From Ruminococcus callidus (GTDB lineage: Bacteria > Bacillota > Clostridia > Oscillospirales > Ruminococcaceae): a stretch of DNA of 64,000 nt. The stretch spans positions 1-64,000 of the forward strand of contig NZ_JAJFCK010000011.1 of the NCBI RefSeq assembly GCF_020709055.1, given 5' to 3'. The notes beneath the pieces were generated by a model that was not told the DNA's origin, did not search any database, and saw only the letters and a list, made by a program, of their open reading frames with translations. Shown piece after piece: positions 8,769 through 16,524 of this stretch; position 1 is the stretch's first letter, and every line of letters begins with the position of its first letter. The translations under genes and the position numbers were made by a program.

Positions 8769-10031
8769 TCACTCTGTTTCATGATGAAAACTCGTATTGC
8801 AGAGCATGACATCTGTAATAAAATATATATCATTATAATCGTATATAATGTCTCCATCATATTTTTCCAATATGCTGGAAACGCTTTTCAGTCCTAATCC
8901 ATGTAATTGCTTTTCCTCCTTTGTTGTCATCAATGTTTCTTTCTCTTTTATGATATTTCCATCATAGGTATTTTCTATATGGATAAAAAGAATGTTTTTC
9001 TCAAAATAAATATTGATAAAGAAGTATTTCCTTTCCGCTTTTTCGATAGCTTCTATTGCATTGTTTAATAAATTTCCAAGTATGATGTTGAGGTCAAACA
9101 CATTAATTTTCAAGTCCTTTGGTATCGTTATAGAATACTTTAAATGGACGTTTTTGTTTTTCATCTCCTGCAACTTGTAATTAAGAATGCTATCAATCTC
9201 GGAATTTCCGGTGTCAACAAATTGCTGATGAAGCGAGAGAAAACCCAAACCCTCTTCAATATAATGAATCAGTCCTTGATTATCCGCTTTTTTTGCATAA
9301 TTTACAATAGAGATTAAATGATTCTTGAAATCGTGTTGTAAGTATCGAATTCTATTCTGGGATTCTTGTAATAATTCTAATTCACTATGTTGTGCTTTCA
9401 CCGCTTGCTCCAAAAGCTTTTTCTCATAGATGACTTCATAATTCTTCTGGAGGCTATCATACATATAAAAAATGAGTAAATTAAAACTGATTAAAATAAA
9501 AGCTACAGTGATTGTTTTTATGCTGTACTGATACATAGTTAAAATACCAACCAAAATGCTCCCAATTGGCACAGTCAAAATTGTTGCTAAATACAGTTTA
9601 TCAATTTCATGATAAGCCCGTTTTTTCCAAATATATTCAAAAATCAATTCTATTAAAAAGGTAATCAGTACTGTGGCAATTCCACTACTCATTATAATGG
9701 AATTCACTTTAGTTATGAGAATAATGGTATATACAATACCGTCTGCAAGCATATTAACTACATAAAATGCTAATGCTACAAATAATTTACTTGTTACTTT
9801 CGATTCATACAAAAATGAGAGAGCAATCAATGGAATTATATTTGTTAAGATATTTAAAGTGAAATTTCCAAATAAGATAGCACCAAAACTATTGATTAAA
9901 AAATAGAATGTAAATCCTATTATAATCCAGATTTGTTTCACTTTTGCAGTACCAAACATAGTATTTAAAAGCTTAAAATAAATATAGATACGAAAAGCAT
10001 TTCCTATTAAATATACGAGCTGTTCCTGCAT
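8769..10031 (-). CDS. agrC: AgrC-like sensor histidine kinase (HPK10 type)
   Basis: A 420-residue protein. The ATG at 10031 has AGAGGAG seven bases upstream and is preferred over an in-frame codon ten residues earlier. The N-terminal half has about six hydrophobic segments (peptide-sensing domain), followed by a coiled linker. The phosphoacceptor is His233 in LQHDFKNHL. An N box (NLLNNAIEAIE) and a G box (HGLGLKSV) complete the ATPase. The family senses cyclic autoinducer peptides at the membrane and phosphorylates an AgrA-type regulator. It follows agrA with a four-base gap and ends in a terminator. Strongly AT-rich. Confidence 0.9.
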   Translation of the reverse strand: MQEQLVYLIGNAFRIYIYFKLLNTMFGTAKVKQIWIIIGFTFYFLINSFGAILFGNFTLNILTNIIPLIALSFLYESKVTSKLFVALAFYVVNMLADGIVYTIILITKVNSIIMSSGIATVLITFLIELIFEYIWKKRAYHEIDKLYLATILTVPIGSILVGILTMYQYSIKTITVAFILISFNLLIFYMYDSLQKNYEVIYEKKLLEQAVKAQHSELELLQESQNRIRYLQHDFKNHLISIVNYAKKADNQGLIHYIEEGLGFLSLHQQFVDTGNSEIDSILNYKLQEMKNKNVHLKYSITIPKDLKINVFDLNIILGNLLNNAIEAIEKAERKYFFINIYFEKNILFIHIENTYDGNIIKEKETLMTTKEEKQLHGLGLKSVSSILEKYDGDIIYDYNDIYFITDVMLCNTSFHHETE

Positions 10032-10035
10032 ATTA

Positions 10036-10761
10036 TCACTCCTCTCTAAATCGATCTGCACTATACTTCAAAATTGCTCTGCGAACTTCTTTTCTATTTG
10101 GTTTGCTAATAGGCAACTCTCTACAATCATCAATTGTCAGTGAATCATAACTATATGATGAAATATGAGCAATGTTAATATAGAAAGATTTATGGATCAT
10201 AAGGAAATTTTTTAGAATTTTCATTTCTGACAAATCACTCAATTTTCCATAAAATTCATGTGATTCATTTGAACAATAAACAGTAATCTTTCTTCCATTG
10301 CTTTCAAAATATTGTATCTGCTCTATTGGTATTCGCTTTTTTACATTTTTGTTTGTTAATTCAAAAAAATCTTTCTTGGAATATAATCGAAGATATTCAC
10401 CCAGGCAAGAAAATAATGTTTCTCTTTGTATGGGTTTCATCAAAAAGTGAAATGGATGCACTTGAAACAATTCCATAGCATATCCCATTTTAGAAGAGAT
10501 ATAAATAATTTGACACAAGTAATCTTGGTTTATCTCACGTATATGTCTACCGACCTCTACACCATTAATCTTAGCTAACTCAATATCCAATAGAATTAAA
10601 TCAAAATGTATATCATCTTCCAGATCAGCCAAAAGATTTTCTCCATTGTAATAGATTGAAATATCAAAAATCATTTTGAATTTCATTTCGTATTCTTTCA
10701 GAAAAAATAGTAGTTCATCACATACTGCTCTTTCATCATCCACTACTGCTATGCAAATCAC
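10036..10761 (-). CDS. agrA: AgrA-like LytTR response regulator
   Basis: A 241-residue two-domain regulator starting at GTG, with AAGGGG eight bases upstream. Residues ~1-120 form a receiver domain with the acidic pocket Asp8-Asp9 and the phosphoacceptor Asp in FDLILLDIE. Residues ~140-241 form a LytTR DNA-binding domain (RIPIEQIQYFESNGRKITVY, and KSFYINIAHI). The usual role is to activate the agrBD promoter when phosphorylated by AgrC. It is first in its transcript, with its own promoter upstream. Whether it also controls the RHS gene follows only from the shared agrD-agrB-rhs transcript. Confidence 0.9.
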   Translation of the reverse strand: MICIAVVDDERAVCDELLFFLKEYEMKFKMIFDISIYYNGENLLADLEDDIHFDLILLDIELAKINGVEVGRHIREINQDYLCQIIYISSKMGYAMELFQVHPFHFLMKPIQRETLFSCLGEYLRLYSKKDFFELTNKNVKKRIPIEQIQYFESNGRKITVYCSNESHEFYGKLSDLSEMKILKNFLMIHKSFYINIAHISSYSYDSLTIDDCRELPISKPNRKEVRRAILKYSADRFREE

Positions 10762-10799
10762 GTAATATGCCCCTTTCTTAGCTTTCTCTCTCTATTTCC

Positions 10800-10828
10800 A
10801 TAATACCATAAAATATCCCAAAAAGCAA
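10800..10828 (-). promoter_or_regulatory. Promoter of agrA-agrC
   Basis: Minus-strand TTGCTT (10828-10823), 17-base spacer and TATTAT (10805-10800), about 40 bases before the agrA GTG. It lies between agrA and the left inverted repeat of the recombinase segment. Confidence 0.55.
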
Positions 10829-10881
10829 GAAGAATAGATGGTTTATTACTGGAGATACTAAAAGGAAAGAAGCATTTTTGT

Positions 10882-10900
10882 TTCGTAAAATCCGCCCATT
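10882..10900. repeat. Left arm of 19-bp inverted repeat flanking the recombinase gene
   Basis: TTCGTAAAATCCGCCCATT here is the exact reverse complement of 12251-12269. The arms enclose the tyrosine recombinase gene and its upstream region and nothing else. It is a candidate crossover site for inversion, or an end of a small mobile unit. Confidence 0.85.
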
Positions 10901-10976
10901 GACCATTCAATCCTAAAAAATCACGCTGTTTCCAATGTTTTTTGCATTTCTCATACGATTTTTTGACGGCGAAACA

Positions 10977-12077
10977 TCATCCCGTCAATTTCAACCGCTT
11001 TACATATTCCTGCTTCATCTGCATAGAAGAATGCACATATCGATTCAGCGTAATACTGGCATCAGCGTGTCCCAGCAATTCACTCAGCGTCTTTGCATCA
11101 AACCCATGGGCAATACAATCTGTGGCATAAGTGTGTCGAAGCAGATGAAATGGAACCTTCCGGATACCACAGAGTTTCAGGATTTTCTGAAACCGATACT
11201 GCATCGTTCTCGGTTCTGCCGGTTTGCTTTTCCCAGTAATCAAGTACAGAAAATCTTGTCGTTTTTTCTTTTCCAGCAATGTCAATAAGAAGGACGGAAT
11301 CGGAATTGTCCGCACAGAAGTTCTGCTTTTGGGAGAGCCGATCAGCACCTCAGAGCAGCCATTTCGATAGACTCTCTGCACCGTTCGTTTTACAGAAAGC
11401 GTTCCGTTTTCAAAGTCAATATCGCTCCACTGCAAGCCGCACAATTCACCTACACGCAAACCAGTGAACAAGCACAGCAGAATCGCCAAATCAATGGTCA
11501 GCCCTGTCTGAAGAAGATACTGTTCCAACTTCTTTCGCTCCTCAGAAGACAAAACATCCAGCTGCTTTTTCTCTGCTTTTGGCATAGTGAAATGCGTTCC
11601 ATGAATGTGATACTCCTGCACTGCATACTGTTCTATGCTGTGGTAAACTCGCATAATGTCCTGTACAAACCGAGCAGAAAGTCCGCCTGCCCCACACAAT
11701 CGACCGCTTTGCAGTTTCTCATAGACAAAATCATTCAGCTGGTGTGTTGTCATATCCGTGAGATACTTTGTTCCGAGATCCGGAAGAATGTGATTGCGAA
11801 TGATGTTTTCATAGTGAGCATAACTGGACGGTTTCACACGCAGTTTTGCCGCAGAAAGCCATTGACGAGATGCCTCTGCCACGGTCAATTTCAAAGCAGA
11901 AACTGGCTGGTTCTGCAAAACAGCTTGAAATTGTGCCATCTTTTCCTTTACCTCAGAAAGCGTTCTGGCATATACAAATTTGTATTTCAGCGACCCATCT
12001 TCCTTATGCCCGATCGGGACACGTCCCTCAAACCGACCGTCTTTTCTCTTATAAATGTTGCTGCCTCTTCTCGGCAT
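10977..12077 (-). CDS. Tyrosine recombinase / phage-type integrase
   Basis: A 366-residue tyrosine recombinase. The ATG at 12077 has CAGGAGGG upstream and is preferred to an in-frame codon 12 residues earlier. It has an N-terminal AP2-like DNA-binding domain (GSNIYKRKDGRFEGR), a SAM-like core-binding domain, and a C-terminal catalytic domain. The catalytic residues visible are Arg in FTGLRVGEL (~207), His-x-x-Arg in LLRHTYAT (~315), His in LLGHAD, and the nucleophile Tyr in LNRYVHSS (~346). No excisionase, relaxase or phage gene accompanies it. Its position between perfect inverted repeats next to agrA suggests it acts on those repeats. An integration role for the whole island is the alternative. 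Confidence 0.88.
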   Translation of the reverse strand: MPRRGSNIYKRKDGRFEGRVPIGHKEDGSLKYKFVYARTLSEVKEKMAQFQAVLQNQPVSALKLTVAEASRQWLSAAKLRVKPSSYAHYENIIRNHILPDLGTKYLTDMTTHQLNDFVYEKLQSGRLCGAGGLSARFVQDIMRVYHSIEQYAVQEYHIHGTHFTMPKAEKKQLDVLSSEERKKLEQYLLQTGLTIDLAILLCLFTGLRVGELCGLQWSDIDFENGTLSVKRTVQRVYRNGCSEVLIGSPKSRTSVRTIPIPSFLLTLLEKKKRQDFLYLITGKSKPAEPRTMQYRFQKILKLCGIRKVPFHLLRHTYATDCIAHGFDAKTLSELLGHADASITLNRYVHSSMQMKQEYVKRLKLTG

Positions 12078-12161
12078 TTGAAATCCCTCCTGACAAGTTT
12101 TCGGACTGTTCAAAACAAGAAAACTCCTGCTTTTTCTCCGATTCTGATGATTTATTCATGA

Positions 12162-12197
12162 ATTTTCAGAAATATATACTTTACTTTTTCTGAAAAT
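12162..12197. promoter_or_regulatory. Dyad symmetry upstream of the recombinase gene
   Basis: An 11-bp perfect inverted repeat: ATTTTCAGAAA at 12162-12172 and TTTCTGAAAAT at 12187-12197. It spans the putative -35 of the outward promoter and abuts a second dyad. It is a candidate binding site for the recombinase or a repressor. Confidence 0.5.
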
Positions 12198-12207
12198 CTG
12201 CTATAAT
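12180..12207 (+). promoter_or_regulatory. Outward promoter at the right end of the recombinase segment
   Basis: TTTACT (12180-12185), 16-base spacer, TATAAT (12202-12207), reading right through the inverted repeat towards the terminator at 12288. It controls no protein gene in this orientation. After inversion of 10882-12269 it would read leftward to agrA. Confidence 0.5.
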
Positions 12208-12218
12208 GATAGCAGATT
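12195..12218. promoter_or_regulatory. Dyad over the -10 box of the outward promoter
   Basis: Perfect 9-bp arms AATCTGCTA and TAGCAGATT around a six-base centre, covering the TATAAT. This position is typical of a repressor operator; it could also be a recombinase accessory site. Confidence 0.5.
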
Positions 12219-12250
12219 CGATGCGGTTTTGTCTGAAATTTCTGCAAATA

Positions 12251-12269
12251 AATGGGCGGATTTTACGAA
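12251..12269. repeat. Right arm of 19-bp inverted repeat flanking the recombinase gene
   Basis: AATGGGCGGATTTTACGAA, exact reverse complement of 10882-10900. It lies 44 bases downstream of the outward -10 box. Confidence 0.85.
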
Positions 12270-12287
12270 GAAATCTACATTTCATAG

Positions 12288-12331
12288 AAAAAACCATGCT
12301 GGGAAGAAATGCTCTCCCAGCATGGTTTTTT
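12288..12331. terminator. Bidirectional terminator right of the recombinase segment
   Basis: A 16-bp perfect stem (arms AAAAACCATGCTGGGA and its complement) with a run of A on one side and T on the other, so it works in both directions. It isolates the accessory island from rlmD. Confidence 0.85.
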
Positions 12332-12476
12332 ATCGTTCTGGATTTGTTCCCTGATACGTTCTCAGCTTGTATGCGTTGTGTCAATTTCAATTTCGTGTAT
12401 TTCTGATCTTATCCTGACTTATTCCCGCATACAGAAAAAAGGCATCTCAGCTACCTTTCAAATATTCTCCAAAAAG

Positions 12477-12505
12477 AAAAAAGTGCCGAGAAATCAGCAC
12501 TTTTT
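12477..12505. terminator. Terminator after rlmD
   Basis: Stem AAAAAAGTGC/GCACTTTTT with a ten-base loop directly downstream of the rlmD stop. It ends the recJ-relA-mbl-hemZ-kptA-rlmD run. Confidence 0.75.
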
Positions 12506-12511
12506 CATCTA

Positions 12512-13867
12512 TTATCCTTGCTTCCTTGACATCAATACCACGCACTCAACGTGTCCCGTCCCCGGGAACAAATCCACCGGCTGTACTTGTTCTGTCACAT
12601 ATCCCAATTTTCCTAATTCGGCGCAATCTCTTGCAGCGGTGGTGGCGTTACAGGAGATCATGACGATTCGCTTTGGCTGCATTTTCGTCATTGCCTGAAT
12701 TGCGATGTCATCACAGCCCTTTCTGGGCGGGTCGACAACAATAACGTCTGGCGCAATCCCCTGCTCTGCCAATTGTGCTGCAATGCTACCTGCATCGCCG
12801 CAAAGAAATTTCGCATTTCCCACGCCGGCTCTCGCAGCATTTTTCTTGGCATTCTCTATCGCTTCCGGTACAATTTCCACGCCAACCAATTCCGTCACCG
12901 CATCTGCCATAGACAGCCCAATGGTTCCGGCACCACAGTACAAATCCAGCAGCCGTTCCTTTCCCGTCAGCTGTGCAAAAGCCTTTGCCACACCATAAAG
13001 CCGTTCCGCCTGTATCGTGTTCACCTGATAAAACGACTCCGGCGAAAGATCTACAGCATTTCCGCACATGGTGTCTGTAATTGTATCTTTCCCCCACAGT
13101 GTTTCTGTAGAATCTCCCAGAATCACGTTGGTTTTCTTCGGGTTACAATTCATGACAATGCTCTGTATCTGCGAAAACTGCTCCGTCAGCTTCTGTACCA
13201 ACGGCATCAATTTTTTCCGAATCGGCTTCCGCACGACAAAGCATACCATTATCTCTCCCGAATGCTGCCCGCACCGCAGATACAAATGGCGCAGTTCCCC
13301 GGTTCCGCTGGCTTCATCGTATACCGGAATTCTGTTTTTTTGCACAAACTCCAGCACCATTGCTGCAATTTTTCCAAATAGTTCCGGCTGCAGCAGACAA
13401 TCCTCCACCGGAATAACCCGGTGGCTTCTTCTCGCAAAAAAGCCTAGAATTGGCGTACCGGATTTCTCCACTGCAAAAGGATATTGCGCTTTATTGCGAT
13501 ATCTGAATCGAGATTCCGCCCCCAGAATCGGCAGGAAATTTGGCGACAACTTTCCAATTCGCACAAAGGCATCTTGCACCGCCTTTTCCTTAACTCGCAA
13601 TTCTGCGGCATAGGTAATGTGCTGAAACAGACATCCCCCGCATTGCGGCAGCAAACATGCCGGTTCGATTCGATCCGGAGATGGTTGGAGCAGTTCCTCT
13701 ACAATTCCGAATGCATAGCTTTTCAGAACCTTGACAATTCGCACTCGAATTTGGTCTCCCACTGCCGTATGCGGCACAAATACTGCCATGTTGTCCACTC
13801 GACAGACACCGCTGCCCTCTGTGGTCATATCAATGATTTCTGTTTCAAAAATATCGTTCTTTTTCAA
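12512..13867 (-). CDS. rlmD: 23S rRNA (uracil-5-)-methyltransferase, RlmD/RumA family
   Basis: About 451 residues if started at the TTG at 13867 (GGTGGAG just upstream, rather close); the open frame continues far upstream but antisense to kptA. Residues ~1-60 form a TRAM RNA-binding domain. Cys71, Cys76 and Cys79 (CLLPQCGGC), with a further Cys, suit the 4Fe-4S cluster of the family. The SAM site is LLDLYCGAGTIGLS, followed by DPPRKGC and the catalytic Cys in MISCNATT. It adds a methyl group to C5 of a uridine in 23S rRNA. The exact target (U1939 or a relative) cannot be read from sequence. It follows kptA in the same run, and the true start is uncertain. Confidence 0.85.
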   Translation of the reverse strand: MKKNDIFETEIIDMTTEGSGVCRVDNMAVFVPHTAVGDQIRVRIVKVLKSYAFGIVEELLQPSPDRIEPACLLPQCGGCLFQHITYAAELRVKEKAVQDAFVRIGKLSPNFLPILGAESRFRYRNKAQYPFAVEKSGTPILGFFARRSHRVIPVEDCLLQPELFGKIAAMVLEFVQKNRIPVYDEASGTGELRHLYLRCGQHSGEIMVCFVVRKPIRKKLMPLVQKLTEQFSQIQSIVMNCNPKKTNVILGDSTETLWGKDTITDTMCGNAVDLSPESFYQVNTIQAERLYGVAKAFAQLTGKERLLDLYCGAGTIGLSMADAVTELVGVEIVPEAIENAKKNAARAGVGNAKFLCGDAGSIAAQLAEQGIAPDVIVVDPPRKGCDDIAIQAMTKMQPKRIVMISCNATTAARDCAELGKLGYVTEQVQPVDLFPGTGHVECVVLMSRKQG

Positions 13868-13935
13868 CTCTCCACCGCCTGATACAGAAGCAACACCGCA
13901 CAAAATTCGCTTTACATTTGTGCGATGCTGCCCGA

Positions 13936-14472
13936 TTATTTCATTTCTTCCAGATATTTCGCCGGAACTGCTTCCGTCAGCCAGACACCATTTACCGAAC
14001 GGTAAAAAGTATAGCCGTCCTCTGCCATTTTTCCAGTCTGCACCCGCAGCACCACTGGCTTTCCGTGACGTGCTCCTACTGTCTGTGCAATTTCCGGCGT
14101 GGCAGACAGATGCACATACAGCCGGCTCATTCGCCGCAGTCCCTCCTGAAAAATCGCCGGCAAAAACCGTTCTGCCGTTCCATGCCACAAGAATTCCGGC
14201 GGCAGCACCTGTTCCAGTTCCACATCTACTGGAATCGAGTGTCCCTGATTACAACGAATCAGCTGCCCGTCTGCACTGAACGAATAGCGACTTTTCGCAT
14301 CTGTACGAACAATTTCTTCCAGCTGTTCCCGACACAAAGGGCACCGTTCTGAAATACCGGCAAGGAGTTCGTTCACATCTGCCCAACCGTGCTCGTCCAG
14401 CGTGATGCCGATTTTCTCCGGATGATGCCGCAAAATAAAACAAAGATATTTTCCGATTTTATCAAAGTCCAT
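13936..14472 (-). CDS. kptA: RNA 2'-phosphotransferase (KptA/Tpt1)
   Basis: A 178-residue protein of the KptA/Tpt1 family. The conserved residues are visible: LCFILRHHPEKIGI (Arg15-His16-His17), RCNQGHS, the LWHGT motif and HLSATPEIA. The family transfers an internal 2'-phosphate from RNA to NAD+, as in eukaryotic tRNA splicing. Bacteria lack that splicing, so the substrate is unknown; RNA repair or ADP-ribosylation of RNA ends has been suggested for bacterial members. Its neighbour rlmD is also an RNA-modifying enzyme. GGAAAGAAG precedes the ATG. Confidence 0.9.
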   Translation of the reverse strand: MDFDKIGKYLCFILRHHPEKIGITLDEHGWADVNELLAGISERCPLCREQLEEIVRTDAKSRYSFSADGQLIRCNQGHSIPVDVELEQVLPPEFLWHGTAERFLPAIFQEGLRRMSRLYVHLSATPEIAQTVGARHGKPVVLRVQTGKMAEDGYTFYRSVNGVWLTEAVPAKYLEEMK

Positions 14473-14494
14473 ACATTCTTCTTTCCATTAAAGC

Positions 14495-14995
14495 TCAGAA
14501 GATCGTTTCATAATCTTCTTCCTCCTGCCATGCACCCATACCCTCACAGGGTCCTACATAGAGAATTTTATCTCCACGAATGATCCAGTCCAGTGCATGC
14601 TCCGGTTCCCAAACGCAGGCACTGGAAATGCTATATCCGCAAACAGTTTCCTCCGGCGGTTCAATGTACATTTCAGGCGTGGTCAAAAATGACAACACTT
14701 CTCTCCCATGCAGTCTTTTCGGAATTTCACGCTGAATGGCTTCTACAATATCCGGATAGATATCTTCAAATTCTGCCCATTCTTCACGCATGAACTCACA
14801 ATAGGCAATTGCCATCTTACAAAATTGATCGATCATCTGGTCTGAGAGGTGGTTAAAATGTTCCACACACTGCTCCGCATATGCCATATCTGCCTCTGGG
14901 TCAATGTGAATGGGAATCTGACGCTGAAATAAAACAGATGTAAAGGTTCCGTTTTGGTAATATTCATCTTGATCCTGGATGCAAATCAAACTCAT
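14495..14995 (-). CDS. Hypothetical cytoplasmic protein
   Basis: A 166-residue acidic protein with no signal peptide or membrane segment; I do not recognise the family. Features are a helical Met/Glu-rich middle and a C-terminal WEPEHALDWIIRGDKILYVGPCEG segment that looks like a beta-rich DUF6985-type end. It begins two bases after the hemZ stop with GGAAGAGG upstream, so it is translated as part of the same run. The context gives no function. Confidence 0.7.
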   Translation of the reverse strand: MSLICIQDQDEYYQNGTFTSVLFQRQIPIHIDPEADMAYAEQCVEHFNHLSDQMIDQFCKMAIAYCEFMREEWAEFEDIYPDIVEAIQREIPKRLHGREVLSFLTTPEMYIEPPEETVCGYSISSACVWEPEHALDWIIRGDKILYVGPCEGMGAWQEEEDYETIF

Positions 14996-14997
14996 TT

Positions 14998-16521
14998 TTA
15001 CGCCTCTTCCTGTTCCCGAATTCGTTCGCAGATTTCCCGTACCTGTTGTTTCTTTTCCATGAGCTGGTCAAACTGCCGGATGTATTCATAGGGGAATTTA
15101 TAGTTATGAATTCGTGTGATTTTTCCGCATGGTTCTACCAGTTTGGTAGAGGCTCCGCACCCTGCTCCAAAAATGGACTGGCTCTCGTCCATGATCAGAA
15201 TATTGTACAGCGACTCTTTCCCTGCACGGGCATAGCCCACATTCTCCTGATTGTCGATCGTATTCTTCTGCCGGTACATATAGTACGGGGCATAGCCGTG
15301 CTCCGGCAGCAGCCGCATACTCTCCTGCACCATTTGTTCCACCGGATTGTGCACCTGACTCTCCCCCTCTGCAAAGAGATTTGCTGCACGTTTCAGAGTC
15401 AGGGCGTGCACCGTAATGCTGTCCGGATTTAACGCAAGAATCTGCTCCAAGGTATTGTGGAATCCCTCCGGTGTATCTCCGGGCAATCCGGCAATCAAAT
15501 CCATGTTGATATTATCAAATCCGGCTTCCCGTGCCATACGGAACGCCTCAATGGTCTGCACCGTGGTGTGCTTTCTGCCGATGGTTTCCAGAACGCTGTC
15601 CTGCATGGTCTGCGGATTGACAGAAATGCGGTCTACCCCGAATTGCTTCAATGTTTTCAGTTTCTCTGGTGTTATGGTATCCGGTCTGCCCGCTTCTACG
15701 CAGTACTCCCGCAGATGAGAGAGGTCGAAATTCTCTTGTACTGCTGTGAGTACCTGTGCCAATTGCGGTGCAGTCAGAGAGGTCGGCGTACCTCCGCCGA
15801 AATAGACCGTATCCACCAGCAACCCCTGTTCCCGTACCAGCTGTCCCCAAAGCTTTAATTCTTCGCAGAGCTTTTCCAGATAGCCGGGAATCAGCTGGTG
15901 TGCCTGTGCGATGGAATGGGACACAAACGAACAATAGCTGCACCGTGTGGGACAGAATGGAATAGAGAGGTACAGGCTGATTCCATGCTTCGGCGTGTTT
16001 GCCAGCAACGGCTGTTGTACTAGCGCAGTGTCATAGACCAGCGAGAGCTTTTCCGGTGAGATCCAGTATTTCTCGTGGAGCTTCTGACAGACTTCCTCTT
16101 TCGAAAGCCCTTGTTCCAGTAGAGGCTGTACCTTTTTAACGGGGCGGATGCCGGTCAGCAGTCCCCACGCCGGATGAATGTCCGTGATCTGTTCCAGAAG
16201 CCGAAACAGTATGGCGCTGAAGCGATACTCGCAGAGCTGCTTCTCCGATTCCGGAAAACATGGAGGAAAGTCCTGCGTCTGTTCCAGTTTCTGTCCCAGA
16301 TACCGAACCTGGACGTAGAAACGTGTGGAGGATTCCAGCTGTTTCAAGGTGAGAACAGCCCCCTCTTCTGCATCAGCTGGCAGTTCCGTTGTATCGTAGG
16401 AAAATGTGAATTTCCGAATTGGCAGAAAGATTTTGCAGATGCACTCGATCTCATATTTCAGGGTGTGTCCGGAAAAGACGATGGGAAATGGTTTTGGTGT
16501 TTTTGTTTCTTCAATTGGCAT
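14998..16521 (-). CDS. hemZ: Coproporphyrinogen dehydrogenase HemZ (radical SAM)
   Basis: A 507-residue radical SAM enzyme, of normal HemZ length. Residues ~1-175 form the N-terminal domain particular to HemZ (KYEIECICKIFLP, LTGIRPVK). The cluster motif is Cys190-x3-Cys194-x2-Cys197 (PFCPTRCSYC), then the GGGTPTSL and GLPGDTPEG SAM-radical motifs. HemZ proteins convert coproporphyrinogen III to protoporphyrinogen IX without oxygen, though several relatives act in other ways. It lies next to an MBL hydrolase and relA, an order common in Clostridia. Confidence 0.88.
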   Translation of the reverse strand: MPIEETKTPKPFPIVFSGHTLKYEIECICKIFLPIRKFTFSYDTTELPADAEEGAVLTLKQLESSTRFYVQVRYLGQKLEQTQDFPPCFPESEKQLCEYRFSAILFRLLEQITDIHPAWGLLTGIRPVKKVQPLLEQGLSKEEVCQKLHEKYWISPEKLSLVYDTALVQQPLLANTPKHGISLYLSIPFCPTRCSYCSFVSHSIAQAHQLIPGYLEKLCEELKLWGQLVREQGLLVDTVYFGGGTPTSLTAPQLAQVLTAVQENFDLSHLREYCVEAGRPDTITPEKLKTLKQFGVDRISVNPQTMQDSVLETIGRKHTTVQTIEAFRMAREAGFDNINMDLIAGLPGDTPEGFHNTLEQILALNPDSITVHALTLKRAANLFAEGESQVHNPVEQMVQESMRLLPEHGYAPYYMYRQKNTIDNQENVGYARAGKESLYNILIMDESQSIFGAGCGASTKLVEPCGKITRIHNYKFPYEYIRQFDQLMEKKQQVREICERIREQEEA

Positions 16522-16524
16522 GTG

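Larger units (their letters stand above)
12214..12331 (+). ncRNA. Candidate small RNA ending at a strong terminator
   Basis: The 434-base stretch 12078-12511 has no convincing gene. Transcription from the promoter at 12180-12207 would make a transcript of about 115 bases that includes the right inverted-repeat arm and ends in the terminator hairpin. No open frame with a ribosome-binding site is seen in it. It may simply be the blocked product of a promoter in the OFF orientation. Confidence 0.3.

Noticed and set aside
10882..12269. Insertion sequence with terminal inverted repeats
   Set aside because: The enclosed gene is a tyrosine recombinase rather than a DDE transposase, and no target duplication flanks the repeats. 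Kept only as an alternative to the inversion model.
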